Origin: a bacterium
Lineage (GTDB): Bacteria > Eisenbacteria > RBG-16-71-46 > CAIMUX01
NCBI GenBank assembly: GCA_030431975.1
Contig: JAUIHP010000010.1
Coordinates: forward strand, 124,001-188,000
DNA length: 64,000 nucleotides
Direction of reading: 5' to 3'
Shown piece after piece: positions 26,357 to 37,970 of the stretch. Position 1 is the stretch's first letter. Each line of letters begins with the position of its first letter. A program made the position numbers and the translations under genes. The notes beneath the pieces are model-generated. The model had not been told where the DNA came from. It was given only the letters and a program-made list of their open reading frames with translations, and ran no database searches.

Positions 26357-28558
26357 TCAGGCGAGGCCGCGGCGACGACGAAGGAACCACTCCGTACAAA
26401 GAACGAGGACGAAGAGCGCAAAGAGCACCCAGTGATTCCAGAGTTCGATCTCACGAATGCGTCCGAGCCGCCGAATCGATTCGGGAATGCTCTCCGCGAG
26501 AGAGGTCAGGGAGGCTGCCTGGAAACTCTGTCCAGCGCTCTCTCCGGCAATCTGCCGCATCGTTTCATGGTCGGCAACGATGCGCGCGTATTCGGGCCCC
26601 ATCGGCTCGACCCAAAACGTTCCATCGGAACGTCCCAACTCGGTTCCCTGTTCATCCACGGCAACGGCGCTGTACGCGTACTCGCCCGGAGGAAGGCCTG
26701 GGCCCCGGCCTTCGTAACTGCCGGGTTCCGACGCCGCAGCCATCTCGATTTCCACCGGCGCGGCCGTCGTGTCCGCGGACTGGATCCCGATCTGGATCTC
26801 CGCTCCCTCGACCGGTTGCAAACCGGTGTTCCACAAGTTGGCGGTAAAACTGACGCGCTCACCGTTCGGATAGACCCGACGGCCGGGTTCGACTTGGAAT
26901 CGCTCCCGAATGGCAGGTTCGGCCAACCAGCGGACCGTCCCGACGACGAAGTCGGTGAAGAGATAAGGCGGCAGGTCGGCTCCCGCCGCCGTCAGCTGCC
27001 AGCGCCAGAGTCCGCGGCCGTGGAACCATCCGACCTTGCCCCGGCCCCCGAAGCCGACGACGAATGCAGTCGGACCGGCAGCGTCACCGCGGTATCTGAG
27101 CAAGGACTTCGCGTTGCCCTTGGGGTTCAGAGCGTGACGGGCTTTCCAGATTGGGGGAAGCGAAGCGAAAAGCGCAGCCGTCTGGGACGGATTGTCGCGC
27201 AGAGCGGTGACCGGGTGCCGCATTCCCTGAGCGGTCAGCTCCACCGAAGCGAGAGGGTGACTTCCCCCGGCCCGCTCGACGACCCGCCCGGGAAGAATGC
27301 GTTGGAAAGAGTCGACTGAGGACCACTCGCCGCTGCTTCCGGGGCCCCCGACGACCAGGAGTCCGCCGCCTCGCGAGACGAAGCCGGAAAGGGATTCGAG
27401 GAACGTCTGCGGAAGCCGCGCGCCTCCTGAGGAAACGAGAACGACCGCTGCGTAATCCTCCAGCTCGCTCGACTTCGTGGGAAGATCCTTCGGCGGCTTG
27501 TTCCCGGAGGCCTTGTAGTTTCCGCCGGCCGTTCGAACCAGATAGTCGTACCCAAGCGTCGTGTCCGCTTCGAAAACACGACGCAGGAACCCATAGTCCC
27601 AGTCGACCGCGTCTCCAACGCAAAGAACCCGGGTCTTGCGTTCCATGACCTCGACTGCGACCTGGCGAAGATCGTTTTCCGCGATGACGTCGTTCTCGAT
27701 GAGCGCGCGAACTTCGTAGCGGGACCACCCCGGCTCTTTGGGACGGAACTCGAACTTGACCGACTGCTCCAGCCCCTTGTCCCCGAGGATCTGGAACTCG
27801 CGCTCTTCGATGATCTCTCCGTTCTCGGACACCACGAGCTTCCCGGTTTGGCCGTCCATTCCGTTCGAAGAAAGGGTGACCTCCAGCGGAAGCGGTTCGC
27901 CGGCGAAAGCCCGATTGTTCGTACGAACCTTCCGGATCTCCAAGTCCGGCGGCAAGGTTTCCGGACCGACCGGAAGCGTGAAGAACGGGATGGGCGATCC
28001 CTTGGCCACGCGGACCGGATCCCGCCCGTCCGTGTTGACTCCATCGGAAACGAGGACGACGCCATGCACCGGTCTGGATGACGAGCGGACCAGGACTTCC
28101 TCCAGGGCCGAACCGATCGAGGTCGGTCCTGCCGCAACCAAGGTCGAGTCTCCTTCACCGGACTCCAGGCGGGTTCCGAAGCCGTACCACTCGAGGTCGT
28201 AGTCCCGCCCGAGCCGCTCGGTGATCTGATCCCGGGTCTCCGCGGCCTCAGCCGCGCGGCTTGTATGGACGGAAGGGTCGGTCGCGGGAAGACTCATCGA
28301 GCCGGAGTGATCGACGAGGACGGCGAGGCGTGGCTTTCCGCGGTCCGGTTCCCGATAGGAAACAGTCGGTTGCCAGAGAGCGAAGATGACGAGGAAGAAG
28401 GCCAGCGCCCGAAGGATCCAAAGCGCCCCACGGGCCGGGGCACTGAGCGGGGCCAACAGACGGTAGTAGGCCCAAAAGGCCAGACAGACGGCGGGAATGA
28501 GGACGAGAGCCCACTTCCAAACGTCAGGAGCCAGAAACTGCAGGGACAGATCGTTCAT
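26357..28558 (-). CDS. Membrane VWA / glutamine-amidotransferase-like protein
   Basis: The 733-residue protein has two N-terminal membrane segments (VLIPAVCLAFWAYY and LWILRALAFFLVIFALWQ), a von Willebrand A domain with the MIDAS motif DHSGSMS near residue 84 and VLVSDGVNTDGRDP, a Rossmann-like class-I amidotransferase-type region (VLVSSGGARLPQ, GGGLLVVGGPGSSGEW) and a C-terminal membrane segment before RRRRGLA. This layout is typical of BatA/BatB-like or planctomycete large VWA proteins, probably envelope-stress or assembly factors. It is downstream of ppdK (137 nt). Confidence 0.82.
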   Translation of the reverse strand: MNDLSLQFLAPDVWKWALVLIPAVCLAFWAYYRLLAPLSAPARGALWILRALAFFLVIFALWQPTVSYREPDRGKPRLAVLVDHSGSMSLPATDPSVHTSRAAEAAETRDQITERLGRDYDLEWYGFGTRLESGEGDSTLVAAGPTSIGSALEEVLVRSSSRPVHGVVLVSDGVNTDGRDPVRVAKGSPIPFFTLPVGPETLPPDLEIRKVRTNNRAFAGEPLPLEVTLSSNGMDGQTGKLVVSENGEIIEEREFQILGDKGLEQSVKFEFRPKEPGWSRYEVRALIENDVIAENDLRQVAVEVMERKTRVLCVGDAVDWDYGFLRRVFEADTTLGYDYLVRTAGGNYKASGNKPPKDLPTKSSELEDYAAVVLVSSGGARLPQTFLESLSGFVSRGGGLLVVGGPGSSGEWSSVDSFQRILPGRVVERAGGSHPLASVELTAQGMRHPVTALRDNPSQTAALFASLPPIWKARHALNPKGNAKSLLRYRGDAAGPTAFVVGFGGRGKVGWFHGRGLWRWQLTAAGADLPPYLFTDFVVGTVRWLAEPAIRERFQVEPGRRVYPNGERVSFTANLWNTGLQPVEGAEIQIGIQSADTTAAPVEIEMAAASEPGSYEGRGPGLPPGEYAYSAVAVDEQGTELGRSDGTFWVEPMGPEYARIVADHETMRQIAGESAGQSFQAASLTSLAESIPESIRRLGRIREIELWNHWVLFALFVLVLCTEWFLRRRRGLA

Positions 28559-28695
28559 ATGCGCGCAGGACCACCTCGAGTCTTAGAGCCCGACCCACCG
28601 GGCCTCACACCCCGCACCTCAGTTCCGGTTCCGGGAACGGCCATCCGCGTTACGGGCGGACACCGTGTCCCGGAAGACCATCCATGTCCCGGGCA

Positions 28696-31488
<2,793 letters not shown>

Positions 31489-31525
31489 AGGAACTCCCTA
31501 TCCTTCGGTTTCGAGCGTAGCGGGC

Positions 31526-31554
31526 AGTATATCAGGGCCGTTCTCGACTGTAAC
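31526..31554 (-). promoter_or_regulatory. Sigma-70-type promoter of ppdK
   Basis: On the minus strand GTTACA (31554-31549), a 17-nt spacer and TATACT (31531-31526) match the consensus 4/6 and 5/6. The predicted start near 31519 leaves about 30 nt of leader containing the ribosome site. The -35 lies inside the 3' end of the upstream glycosyltransferase gene. Confidence 0.6.
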
Positions 31555-33877
31555 CCGTCTCCTCTTCTCGAACGTAATGGACGATGAAAGCGGCAGGTCC
31601 GCTTGGATTTTCTTCCGCCTCCCGAACCATCTCGTTCCAGAGCGCCCGCAGCGGCGGGTCGGCCGGAACCCCGGCCCAGGGTTGGGACGAGCGCATCTGC
31701 AGCCATTCTTCCACCCGGCGGGACGTGTTTCTTTGGCCCGCCCAGACACGCTCCGGCCGGCCGGAACCGCGCAAGGCGAGTTCGAGGTAGTAGGCGGCCC
31801 GCCGGTTGCCCGGATCCGCCTCCCAGGCTGCGGTGAGTTCGGCAATCGCGTCCGCCGTCCTCCCCTCCCGCAAAGCCAAGAGACCGGAGTAGTAGTCGAC
31901 GAGTGGACCGGTGTCTTGCAAGCGGGCTCGTTCGGCCCGGGCTTCACCGAGACGGCCGAGAAAGATTTGGGAGATGAAAAGGTTCATTCGGGCTTCGGTG
32001 TCGTCCGGTCGAATGGCCAAAACGCGCGTTGCCGCTTCGAATGCGGAGTCGGGTCGCCCTACCTGAAGATAGAGAAAGGAAAGCGCGGACCCTGCGGCAG
32101 CAGGACGGTACTCCAACTCCAACGTCTCTTCGTACGCAGCGATCGATTCCTCGTAGAGTCCGAGTTGCTGCCGAACCCGAGCCAGATGGAACCAGGCGTC
32201 GCGATGAAGCGGCTGCTCGCGGGTGGCGCGCTCCAGATCCGCCAGCGCTTCCTCGTTTCTGCCGAGGGCGGAAAGGAACCGGCCACGCAGGTTTAGGAGC
32301 TCCGGATTCTCCCGCGCGGCTTCCGGTGCGGACTCCAGTTTCTGCAGCGCATTCTCCGGCCCTTCCTTCTGCACACGCAACTGAAGGAGATTTCGCCAGG
32401 CAAATGCGTTCTCCGGCAGTAGCTCGATGGCCCGTCCGTATGCCGCCTCCGCCTCCGCCAACTCCCCCGCCTGCTCGTGGGCATTTCCCATTTGCAGGTG
32501 CGAGATCGACGCTTGGGACCGGGCCGGCATTCCTACCGGCCGTGAGGCGAAGGCAAAGATGGCCCCACCCAGCAACAACCACAAGGAAAGGCGCCGCCAA
32601 TCGCGCCGTCCCTGAACGAGGTAGACCAGTCCGCTCGCCGCCAGCACCGCCAGAGCGGGAACGGCCTCCATGCGGTAGCGACTGCTGACGAAGAAGGCCA
32701 GGCACCCGAAGACACCCGTCAGTGCGCTCAGGACGACAAGTCGGGACGGACGCCGCCCCCAATCCATACTCGGGATCCCGACGACGGCAAGTGCAAGGAG
32801 CAAACCGAACGGGACGAAGAGAAGACGAAGGACGAAGATTCGGTCCGCTTCCAGGTCGTGCGAGTAGTTGTCCCCGTACTCAAAGGACGAAACGAACCGA
32901 AGCACTTTGTTCCGTTCGAGCGTCAACCAATCGAGAGGACGTTCCGTGACGAACCTCATTCCCTCTTGAAACCAAAAGCGACTGGACTCGGATGGAGAGA
33001 GTTCCCTTCCGGAGAGTTCAGAGGCAACGGACCGTTCGACCTCCTCCTGCCGGTCGGCGCTCCCGAACATCTGAAACCGGGAGATGATCGTAAGAAGTCC
33101 CGACTTGTTCTCGACGTTGTTCCCCTGGAAGAACGTCATACCTCCGTTCGCGGAAATCGGAACGAAGTCGTCGGCCACCACCCAGTTGCGAAGCGTGACC
33201 GGACTGATGACGATCGCAGCCCCGAGAAGAAAGACGGCACTCTTGTGAAGAGACGTGCGTGACCTAAGTTCGCGGCCAAAGAGGACGAATGGAAGGGCGA
33301 CCAACCACAACACCCACAAGGGGCGAACCAGTGCCGCAGCCCCCAGGACAGCCCCAAGTAGGAGGAATCGGGACGTAGGAGACCTCGGCGTCGTGCCCGA
33401 CGCCAGAACGAAGACCGCGACCTGAAGGAAAAGCCCCAAGGTCGTTGAAAGGATCTTCGACTCCGCACTGAGCAAGGGACTGTAGAGCAGAAGCAGGCTG
33501 GCTGCCGCCACGGCCGCCCAATCTCCCGCCACCTGCCGGGCCCACCGAGCCGTCAACCAAATCATCCCGACTCCGAGGAGCGCCTGGAAGACGATCAATC
33601 CCGGATTGGGTCCGGCTCCGGACGTGCTTTGAAACGGAGCAACAAAGTACGGATACAGTGGCGCGCGGTAGAAAACGCCTCGTTCCCGACCAAGCAGGTC
33701 GCCTTGCCGGATCTCCTTCGACCAGAGGTCGTAGATCCGCGCATCGACCATCGGCTGATCGTAGTGTGGAATCTCGGTGACGTACTCGGCTAGGTAGGCC
33801 ACGCGCACGAGCGCCGCGACGATAAGAATGGCCCAGAGAAACACGCGGGCCGACGGTAGGGAGCGCCGCCGGCTCAT
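31532..33877 (-). CDS. Membrane glycosyltransferase (ArnT/PMT-type, GT-C) fused to TPR domain
   Basis: The 781-residue protein begins with a GT-C fold: an early transmembrane helix (VFLWAILIVAALVRVAYLAE), an acidic loop (DARIYDLWS), the YRAPLYPYFVA block, and about ten further hydrophobic segments to residue ~450. The rest is soluble TPR repeats (AEAEAAYGRAIELLPENAFA, EESIAAYEETLELEYRPA). GT-C enzymes move sugars from lipid-phosphate donors to glycans or proteins outside the inner membrane; the TPRs would lie in the periplasm and bind a partner. Acceptor and donor are unknown. Confidence 0.8.
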   Translation of the reverse strand: MSRRRSLPSARVFLWAILIVAALVRVAYLAEYVTEIPHYDQPMVDARIYDLWSKEIRQGDLLGRERGVFYRAPLYPYFVAPFQSTSGAGPNPGLIVFQALLGVGMIWLTARWARQVAGDWAAVAAASLLLLYSPLLSAESKILSTTLGLFLQVAVFVLASGTTPRSPTSRFLLLGAVLGAAALVRPLWVLWLVALPFVLFGRELRSRTSLHKSAVFLLGAAIVISPVTLRNWVVADDFVPISANGGMTFFQGNNVENKSGLLTIISRFQMFGSADRQEEVERSVASELSGRELSPSESSRFWFQEGMRFVTERPLDWLTLERNKVLRFVSSFEYGDNYSHDLEADRIFVLRLLFVPFGLLLALAVVGIPSMDWGRRPSRLVVLSALTGVFGCLAFFVSSRYRMEAVPALAVLAASGLVYLVQGRRDWRRLSLWLLLGGAIFAFASRPVGMPARSQASISHLQMGNAHEQAGELAEAEAAYGRAIELLPENAFAWRNLLQLRVQKEGPENALQKLESAPEAARENPELLNLRGRFLSALGRNEEALADLERATREQPLHRDAWFHLARVRQQLGLYEESIAAYEETLELEYRPAAAGSALSFLYLQVGRPDSAFEAATRVLAIRPDDTEARMNLFISQIFLGRLGEARAERARLQDTGPLVDYYSGLLALREGRTADAIAELTAAWEADPGNRRAAYYLELALRGSGRPERVWAGQRNTSRRVEEWLQMRSSQPWAGVPADPPLRALWNEMVREAEENPSGPAAFIVHYVREEETGYSRERP

Positions 33878-33913
33878 CCGTCGCCCCCGGTAGACTGAGA
33901 GTCCACTAGGGCA

Positions 33914-35701
33914 CTACAGCACGACGATGAAGTAGCCGTTCAGCGCTTCTCCTGAAGACGTTTCGATTCGGTAGGTGTAGACCCCCGAAGTCACGCGCTT
34001 CCCCGCGGAGTTGCGCAGATCCCAGCTGGCGGATGCGCGGCTGGTCCCATATCGATCCCGGTCGTGCTCCAGGATTCGGATCAGATCGCCCGCCACTCCG
34101 TAAATTCGGATCTTTGCTTTCTCCGGAAGGTTTCGGAACTCGACATGTTCCCCTCCCTGGGCGTCCCAAGGGACTTTCCCGGCCTCGTAGGGATTCGGAA
34201 CGACATAGACCTCTCCGAGAAGCGGCAGGTCCGTTCTGCCGTCGGGAGTAGGAACGATAGCGGTCGGCTCGGACTCTCCGGGATCGCGGTAGAACCCTTC
34301 CATGATCGAGTTCACATCGACATCGAAGACCGAGCCATTCAGGAACTGCCGGTCAAAGCGAGTGATGCTGTAGAAATAGGAGACACCGTTGTGAGGGCCG
34401 GCCCGTCGAATCTCGTCGGTGGGGTCACCTTCTTGCGGCGGAGCGACTCGAGCAATGATGGAGTCGGGATCAGAGAACTCCCGCTGTTCGTCGACGAAGC
34501 TCCAGGTCGAGTCTCCGAAACCGTAAACGCGCAGCAGCCTGATCCCTGCAGTATCCGGCACGGTGTTGCGCCAGATCTTGTATCCGCCGAAGCAGACGGG
34601 ATTCGCCAACGACGGAACACAACGTCCAGCCCGCACGAGGTAGAGCCTGCCGTCGTCGTCGCCGACGATGTTGGAGCGGCCGTCCGACGTGGCGGCGTAG
34701 GAAGTGATGCCGTTGTTGCCGATGAGCAGCTCCCGGAAGAACCGACCGGTCGTTCCATCACGAAGTTCGAGGACACCGTCCGGTCGGGCGATGGAGAGAA
34801 CGGATCCGTTTGGATTCGAAAACTCCAGTTCGGGCGTCCCGGCGGAAACATCTACATCGAACTCGGCGAGGACGAGTCCGTTCCGAACCTGAGAAATGAT
34901 CACGCGCCCGGTCTCGTCGACGGACGCAAGTCGGTCGGTAAGCGGACTGACCTCGATGTTGCGGACGGAGCCCTGGTGTTGAACGAAGAAGACGGCCGGC
35001 GCCTGCGGTTGCGAGGTGATGTCCCACTGGCGGATGCGCATGCCGTCGCCACCCGTAAAGAGTAGATTCCCCTGGCGACTCATGGCCAGAGCGCGCGTCG
35101 CCCCGTCGGGAACGTTCATCTGGTAGAGGAGATTCTCGGGTCCGTCGTAGACATAGATGTTCGACGATTGCCCCGCGACGGCGAAGCGCTCGTCGAGCGT
35201 GTCCGAAACACCCTCTGCGAAAACGATGTCTTCAAGAGGAAACTCCGCGGCCTGGAAGACGCTCGACCCTCCATCATCGGCCGTGTCCCAGTACTCGACG
35301 GCTCCGGAGGCGTAGAGAGCAGCGACGAAGCGTCCGGAGGCGTGCACGCCCAGATCAATGATGTCCTCGGAGGATTGAACCGGAAGCTGGCTGACCGTCT
35401 CTCCGGTGTCCATGTTGAAGCGGACGACGGAATTCTCGCCGGTAGCGTACGAGTAGGCATCGCGCGTCAGCCCGATAGGCGAGGCCGCGATCACGCGGTT
35501 TCCGGGCTGATGGACGAACGGATGCTCCTCCAGGATCTGGAGGACTGCGTTCCCGTTGAAGATGGGGTCATCCTCGTCCGGCTGCCACCGCAGGCCAACG
35601 ACCCGATCGCCACGAAGAGGTGGGCTATCAAACTCGGCGGCGTCTCCGTCGGTCCAGATCAGAATCCCAAGTCCGACGACGATGAAACTCCGCAAACCCA
35701 T
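33914..35701 (-). CDS. Secreted beta-propeller protein with FlgD-like C-terminus
   Basis: The 595-residue protein starts MGLRSFIVVGLGILIWTDGD (signal peptide); I choose the ATG at 35701 because GGGAG lies 8 nt upstream. The middle contains WD-like blades (VRFNMDTGETVSQLP, AVEYWDTADDGG, MRIRQWDITSQPQ). The C-terminus has VYVVPNPYEAG and KIRIYGVAGDLIRIL, SASWDLRNSAGKRVTSGVYT, a FlgD/T9SS-A-type sorting domain. It is the last of a run of extracellular genes that begins at 39581; the spacing to the preceding lipoprotein is 90 nt. Likely a surface-attached binding or scaffold protein. Confidence 0.82.
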   Translation of the reverse strand: MGLRSFIVVGLGILIWTDGDAAEFDSPPLRGDRVVGLRWQPDEDDPIFNGNAVLQILEEHPFVHQPGNRVIAASPIGLTRDAYSYATGENSVVRFNMDTGETVSQLPVQSSEDIIDLGVHASGRFVAALYASGAVEYWDTADDGGSSVFQAAEFPLEDIVFAEGVSDTLDERFAVAGQSSNIYVYDGPENLLYQMNVPDGATRALAMSRQGNLLFTGGDGMRIRQWDITSQPQAPAVFFVQHQGSVRNIEVSPLTDRLASVDETGRVIISQVRNGLVLAEFDVDVSAGTPELEFSNPNGSVLSIARPDGVLELRDGTTGRFFRELLIGNNGITSYAATSDGRSNIVGDDDGRLYLVRAGRCVPSLANPVCFGGYKIWRNTVPDTAGIRLLRVYGFGDSTWSFVDEQREFSDPDSIIARVAPPQEGDPTDEIRRAGPHNGVSYFYSITRFDRQFLNGSVFDVDVNSIMEGFYRDPGESEPTAIVPTPDGRTDLPLLGEVYVVPNPYEAGKVPWDAQGGEHVEFRNLPEKAKIRIYGVAGDLIRILEHDRDRYGTSRASASWDLRNSAGKRVTSGVYTYRIETSSGEALNGYFIVVL

Positions 35702-35791
35702 CAATAGGGCTCCCTTCATCCTGAAGAGAATCTCCACTTCCACCCCTCCCGTGGTCCTCAATGTCCGGCCCCACACCGCGTGACGAGCCTG

Positions 35792-37960
35792 CTAGTGATC
35801 CTGTCCGGTTCGCAGCCAGTTGATGGAAGCCGTTCCGGCGTTTCCGACAGCATCGGAGTCGAACCAGTACGGCTGGAAGTCGAGCACAACCGTTCGACCC
35901 TGCTGGGAACCCGCCGCCGTATCGGCAGACGTGGATTCGTAGCGCCACCCAACGACCGCGTCGTCGAAGCCGCCAAAGATCTTACCGAACTGCAAAGTCG
36001 TGTCCATCGTGACCGGCGTATAGATCGTATCGAGTCCGGCCATCTGAAGAATCGGTCGCTGGTTTCCCTGGAACCCTTCCCAATCGACGATTCCACCACG
36101 GAACGAGGTTCCGCCGTTCACTTCGTCCCAAGGATTCCGCTTGTCGAAGTCCAACGGAATGTCCGGGAAGGTAACCAGTTGTGAGCGCAACTCGACCAGG
36201 CCCGAAGCCTGCCGGCGCTGCGTGCTGTTACCGGGCCCGCGGGTAGCGACGGAGACCAACTCATTGCGCATTCGCATGAACTTCCAAACAAAGGAGTCGA
36301 TCTGGAAGTCCGGCTCCCCGGTACCATCCGGGTTGGGAGCCTCCTTCGGATAGGTAAAGTCACCGCGAACATCGACGAGGAAGGACGAGAGGCGGCCACC
36401 TGTCATCAGCAACCTTCCGCCGGCTGCCAGGTAGGAACTCAGGAAACCCTTGTTGGTCTCGACGATCCACAACGGCTGCTGAGACACCGTCGTTGCGACC
36501 TGAGTGTGCCAGACAACGTGCTGGTACTGGGCCAGGTCCTGCAATTCCATGTTGTTCGCGCCAACGGGAGAGCTGCGTTCGGGAGTCCCGTACACCGGGT
36601 ACTCCTTGATGAGGCCGAAGTCCTGGAAGCGACGCAGGAAGACGTTGTTCATGAACTCATCGTGCTGCTGGTCATTCGGCGGCAACGTCGGGAACTTCGA
36701 GTCGTCCACGATGAGGACGAGCCTCTCGAAGGTAAACGGGACGACGAAGATCCGCACCTGACAGATCCGCTCGGATTCCCGGGAGTCACTGATGTCCCGC
36801 ATCTTCACCCAGAAGTTGTGGGTGGTTCCGGCGTCCTCCGGCCCGAAGGAAATCGGGTTCACCGTCTCGGACCAGGTTCCCCAGCCAATCCAACCGCCGA
36901 CACCGTTCGGGTCCCGGATGCTTTCGTTCTCGGGGTCAGGAATATCCAAAGCGTAGTTCGAATTGCCCGCCTCGGAACCGTAGCCGGCGGCGTCACCGAC
37001 CCAGGAGAAGCGCAACTCTCTACCGCTCGGTACCGAGATGTCCCAAACCTCACCGTCCTCCCCGAAGGTAAACGATCCGGCGGTCGGTTCGCCCATGGTG
37101 ACCAGAGGAACCCCGGAACCGGCACGAACGATGAACGGAAGGAAATTCCGATTCCTTTCCAAGAGAGGCTCGACCGCTCCGGCTTCGTCCACGGCCCGAA
37201 CAGCGAATACCAGCTCGTCTCCAGCGGTGAGATTGGAGAGACGAATGGACCGTTCCTCGGACGGAACACGAATCCAGCGCCGCTTGTCCCCCACCCGAAG
37301 GGTGTCGAGCAGGAGATTGTTGGCCAGGGTCAGTGAGTCGATGATCGCCTCGTCCTTATCAAGAACGATGTTACCGATCTGCGTTAGCTTGTACTCCCAC
37401 GCGACCGGCTTTCGGTCCGGATCCGAGCTGTCCAGGTCCTCTCCATCCCAGCGAATGATCAGCGTTCTTTGCAGGCGCGGGATGGAACCTTGGTTGGTCG
37501 GAAAGGTGATCTCGCTCGTCGGGGCGATAGTACGTGCATTGAAGAAACGTTTGTCCGAGGCCGAGACTGCGTTCTCGTTGTCGACCGCCCGAACATAGAA
37601 CGTGTGCCAATCGGTGAAGCGGTCACGCTCCGGATCGCCTTCGTCGATGGTAGAGGCGGTGAACTTGACGAGGGCGGAGAACCCGGTCGTGTCCCTCCAA
37701 GCGCTCTCGCTCACGGTATCGTCAATCGCAAACTGATAGAGAGAGACGATTCCATCCTCGTCGACTCCGTTCCATCGGAACGTCACCTTGTAGTCGACAC
37801 CGAACGTGTCTGCCGTGGCCGCGCCGGCGGTAATGCGGACCGACGGCGGCTTGTTTGCAATCACCTCTCCGTCCCGGGTGTCATCCGGCACCAGGAGGCA
37901 CTGAAGTTGGAAGAAACCCAGGGCCAAAGCAAGAAGCGGAAGAATTCGAGAGTACTTCAT
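35792..37960 (-). CDS. Exported FN3/Ig-like repeat protein, putative lipoprotein
   Basis: The 722-residue product starts MKYSRILPLLALALGFFQLQ followed by Cys, a lipoprotein-like signal although Gln at -1 is unusual. Two to three Ig/FN3-like domains follow (VTFRWNGVDEDGIVSLYQFA, HTFYVRAVDNENAVS, LIIRWDGEDLDSSD), then a Rossmann-like region (ERLVLIVDDSKFP, AAGGRLLMTGGRLSSFLVD) that resembles the amidotransferase-type domain of such surface proteins. It lies 10 nt after the related gene at 37971, so the pair is an operon. Function unknown. Confidence 0.78.
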   Translation of the reverse strand: MKYSRILPLLALALGFFQLQCLLVPDDTRDGEVIANKPPSVRITAGAATADTFGVDYKVTFRWNGVDEDGIVSLYQFAIDDTVSESAWRDTTGFSALVKFTASTIDEGDPERDRFTDWHTFYVRAVDNENAVSASDKRFFNARTIAPTSEITFPTNQGSIPRLQRTLIIRWDGEDLDSSDPDRKPVAWEYKLTQIGNIVLDKDEAIIDSLTLANNLLLDTLRVGDKRRWIRVPSEERSIRLSNLTAGDELVFAVRAVDEAGAVEPLLERNRNFLPFIVRAGSGVPLVTMGEPTAGSFTFGEDGEVWDISVPSGRELRFSWVGDAAGYGSEAGNSNYALDIPDPENESIRDPNGVGGWIGWGTWSETVNPISFGPEDAGTTHNFWVKMRDISDSRESERICQVRIFVVPFTFERLVLIVDDSKFPTLPPNDQQHDEFMNNVFLRRFQDFGLIKEYPVYGTPERSSPVGANNMELQDLAQYQHVVWHTQVATTVSQQPLWIVETNKGFLSSYLAAGGRLLMTGGRLSSFLVDVRGDFTYPKEAPNPDGTGEPDFQIDSFVWKFMRMRNELVSVATRGPGNSTQRRQASGLVELRSQLVTFPDIPLDFDKRNPWDEVNGGTSFRGGIVDWEGFQGNQRPILQMAGLDTIYTPVTMDTTLQFGKIFGGFDDAVVGWRYESTSADTAAGSQQGRTVVLDFQPYWFDSDAVGNAGTASINWLRTGQDH

Positions 37961-37970
37961 GGCTTCCTCC

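Noticed and set aside
26161-26454. 97-codon minus-strand frame with LTRNPRGP repeats
   Set aside because: Its repeats come from the intergenic 27-bp DNA repeat, it overlaps both flanking genes and lacks a ribosome site.
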